Shown here: positions 14,262-14,831 of the stretch, piece by piece | Layout of the letters: the number at the start of each line of letters is the position of its first letter | How positions within the stretch are numbered: position 1 is the first letter of the stretch | Assembly (NCBI GenBank): GCA_947382415.1 | Contig: CANCYO010000067.1 | Span: 1-14,831 of the forward strand | Reading direction: 5' to 3' | Length of the DNA: 14,831 nucleotides | Source of the DNA: an uncultured Lachnospiraceae bacterium | Lineage (GTDB): Bacteria > Bacillota > Clostridia > Lachnospirales > Lachnospiraceae | Position numbers and translations under genes: made by a program | The notes under the pieces: generated by a model | The model's database searches: none | Told to the model about the DNA's origin: nothing | The model's input: the letters and a program-made list of their open reading frames with translations, nothing else

Positions 14262-14831
14262 ATGGATGATATGTATACAGCTGTTTATGAAAAGCTCTCC
14301 ACGCTGCAATGGCTCATGAAACGCCGCCAGATGTTCAGTCAGGCGCAGTCCGGACCATTTGCCGATTCGACCAGAGGGCAGGGGAGAATCCTTGCCATGC
14401 TGAAAATTCAACCGGAAATTAAGACAAGGGAGCTGGCGTATCTGTTGGGCATTCGGCAGCAATCGCTGAACGAGTTGTTAAATAAGCTGGAAAAAAGCGG
14501 TCATGTGGAACGTAAGCCCTCTGAAAAGGACAAACGGGTCATGGTTGTTCATCTGACGGAAAAAGGAAAAAAGATTCAGCAACCGGAAACCGATTATCAG
14601 GAAATTCTCGACTGTCTGTCGCCGGAGGAATTGCAGCAGTTTGGGGAATATTTAGACAGGATTATTGCAGCGTTTGGAATACAGGAGGTTGATGACAGAG
14701 AGGAGGATAATATAACAGACTGGATGGATAAGGCAAGGGAGCGCATGGGCGGAGAACAGTTTGAACAGCTAATGTTTATGCGGGAGCGGGCGTTCGGCTC
14801 TTTTGGGAGAGGGAGAAGCCCGGCAGACATA
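14262..14831 (+). CDS. MarR-family transcriptional regulator (3' end outside window)
   Basis: 190 codons without a stop; the frame leaves the window. The ATG at 14262 follows AGAGGGTGA (14252-14260); an in-frame ATG at 14271 is possible. The winged-helix domain spans about 38-105: helix TRELAYLLGI (55-64), recognition helix RQQSLNELLNKLEKSG (65-80), and a wing SEKDKRVMVVHLTEKG (87-102), the DKR...LTxxG pattern being the MarR hallmark. Flanking helices (about 5-30 and 112-140) should form the dimer interface. Residues past about 145 form an acidic stretch (VDDREEDN) and a further charged tail ending in a Gly/Arg/Phe-rich segment (GSFGRGRS, 179-186), longer than usual for MarR. Codons here favour GAA/AAA, unlike the GAG/AAG use of the other genes. 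Such regulators often control adjacent ABC or MFS transporters, so the next gene could be an exporter; this cannot be seen. Confidence 0.9.
   Translation, partial: MDDMYTAVYEKLSTLQWLMKRRQMFSQAQSGPFADSTRGQGRILAMLKIQPEIKTRELAYLLGIRQQSLNELLNKLEKSGHVERKPSEKDKRVMVVHLTEKGKKIQQPETDYQEILDCLSPEELQQFGEYLDRIIAAFGIQEVDDREEDNITDWMDKARERMGGEQFEQLMFMRERAFGSFGRGRSPADI

Overview
The window looks like chromosomal DNA of a Bacillota bacterium in the Clostridia, most likely Lachnospiraceae. The reasons are the gene families present (an extended FtsA-like ATPase, the UPF0237-UPF0210 pair, tmcAL beside pta-ackA), strong AGGAGG-type ribosome binding sites, and codon use favouring GAG/AAG. The placement is by gene recognition and style only; no rRNA or other marker is present. 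Coding density is high. The longest gaps are about 190 bases (after ackA) and about 160 bases (two places), so no stretch over 300 bases lacks a gene. I see no tRNA, rRNA, CRISPR array, insertion sequence or prophage gene.

Layout. (1) 1-4228, plus strand: the 3' part of an FtsA-like actin-fold ATPase gene, overlapping a walJ/yycJ-type metallo-beta-lactamase-fold hydrolase gene, then an ACT-domain protein (UPF0237) and its usual partner UPF0210. (2) 4241-5512, minus strand: tmcAL, the acetate-using tRNA(Met) wobble-modification enzyme, convergent with the first block and divergent from pta. (3) 5607-7968, plus strand: a clear promoter, then pta and ackA, which make ATP and acetate from acetyl-CoA. 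(4) 7969-8161: a long hairpin, two tandem direct repeats with an 11-bp period, and a strong extended -10 promoter. (5) 8162-14099, plus strand: a cell-envelope module. It has an exported or membrane-anchored protein with two DxNxDG/DxDxDG calcium-loop-like repeats, an OmpR-type response regulator, a HAMP sensor kinase and a single-pass membrane protein. The first two genes overlap by 4 nt (ATGA), the kinase follows after 16 nt, and the last overlaps the kinase gene by 20 nt. A two-domain peptidoglycan enzyme (Amidase_3 plus NodB-type deacetylase) follows after a 162-nt gap. (6) 14100-14831: an AT-rich region with a near-consensus promoter threaded through three GGTACNNGTACC-like sites exactly 28 bp apart, driving a MarR-family regulator that runs off the window's right edge.

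The most distinctive parts are the envelope module and the MarR operator array. The module joins an unusual exported protein to a two-component system and a membrane accessory protein, with a dual-activity wall enzyme downstream. In layout, and only in layout, it resembles WalRK with its membrane accessories YycH and YycI. The rest is ordinary core metabolism and housekeeping.
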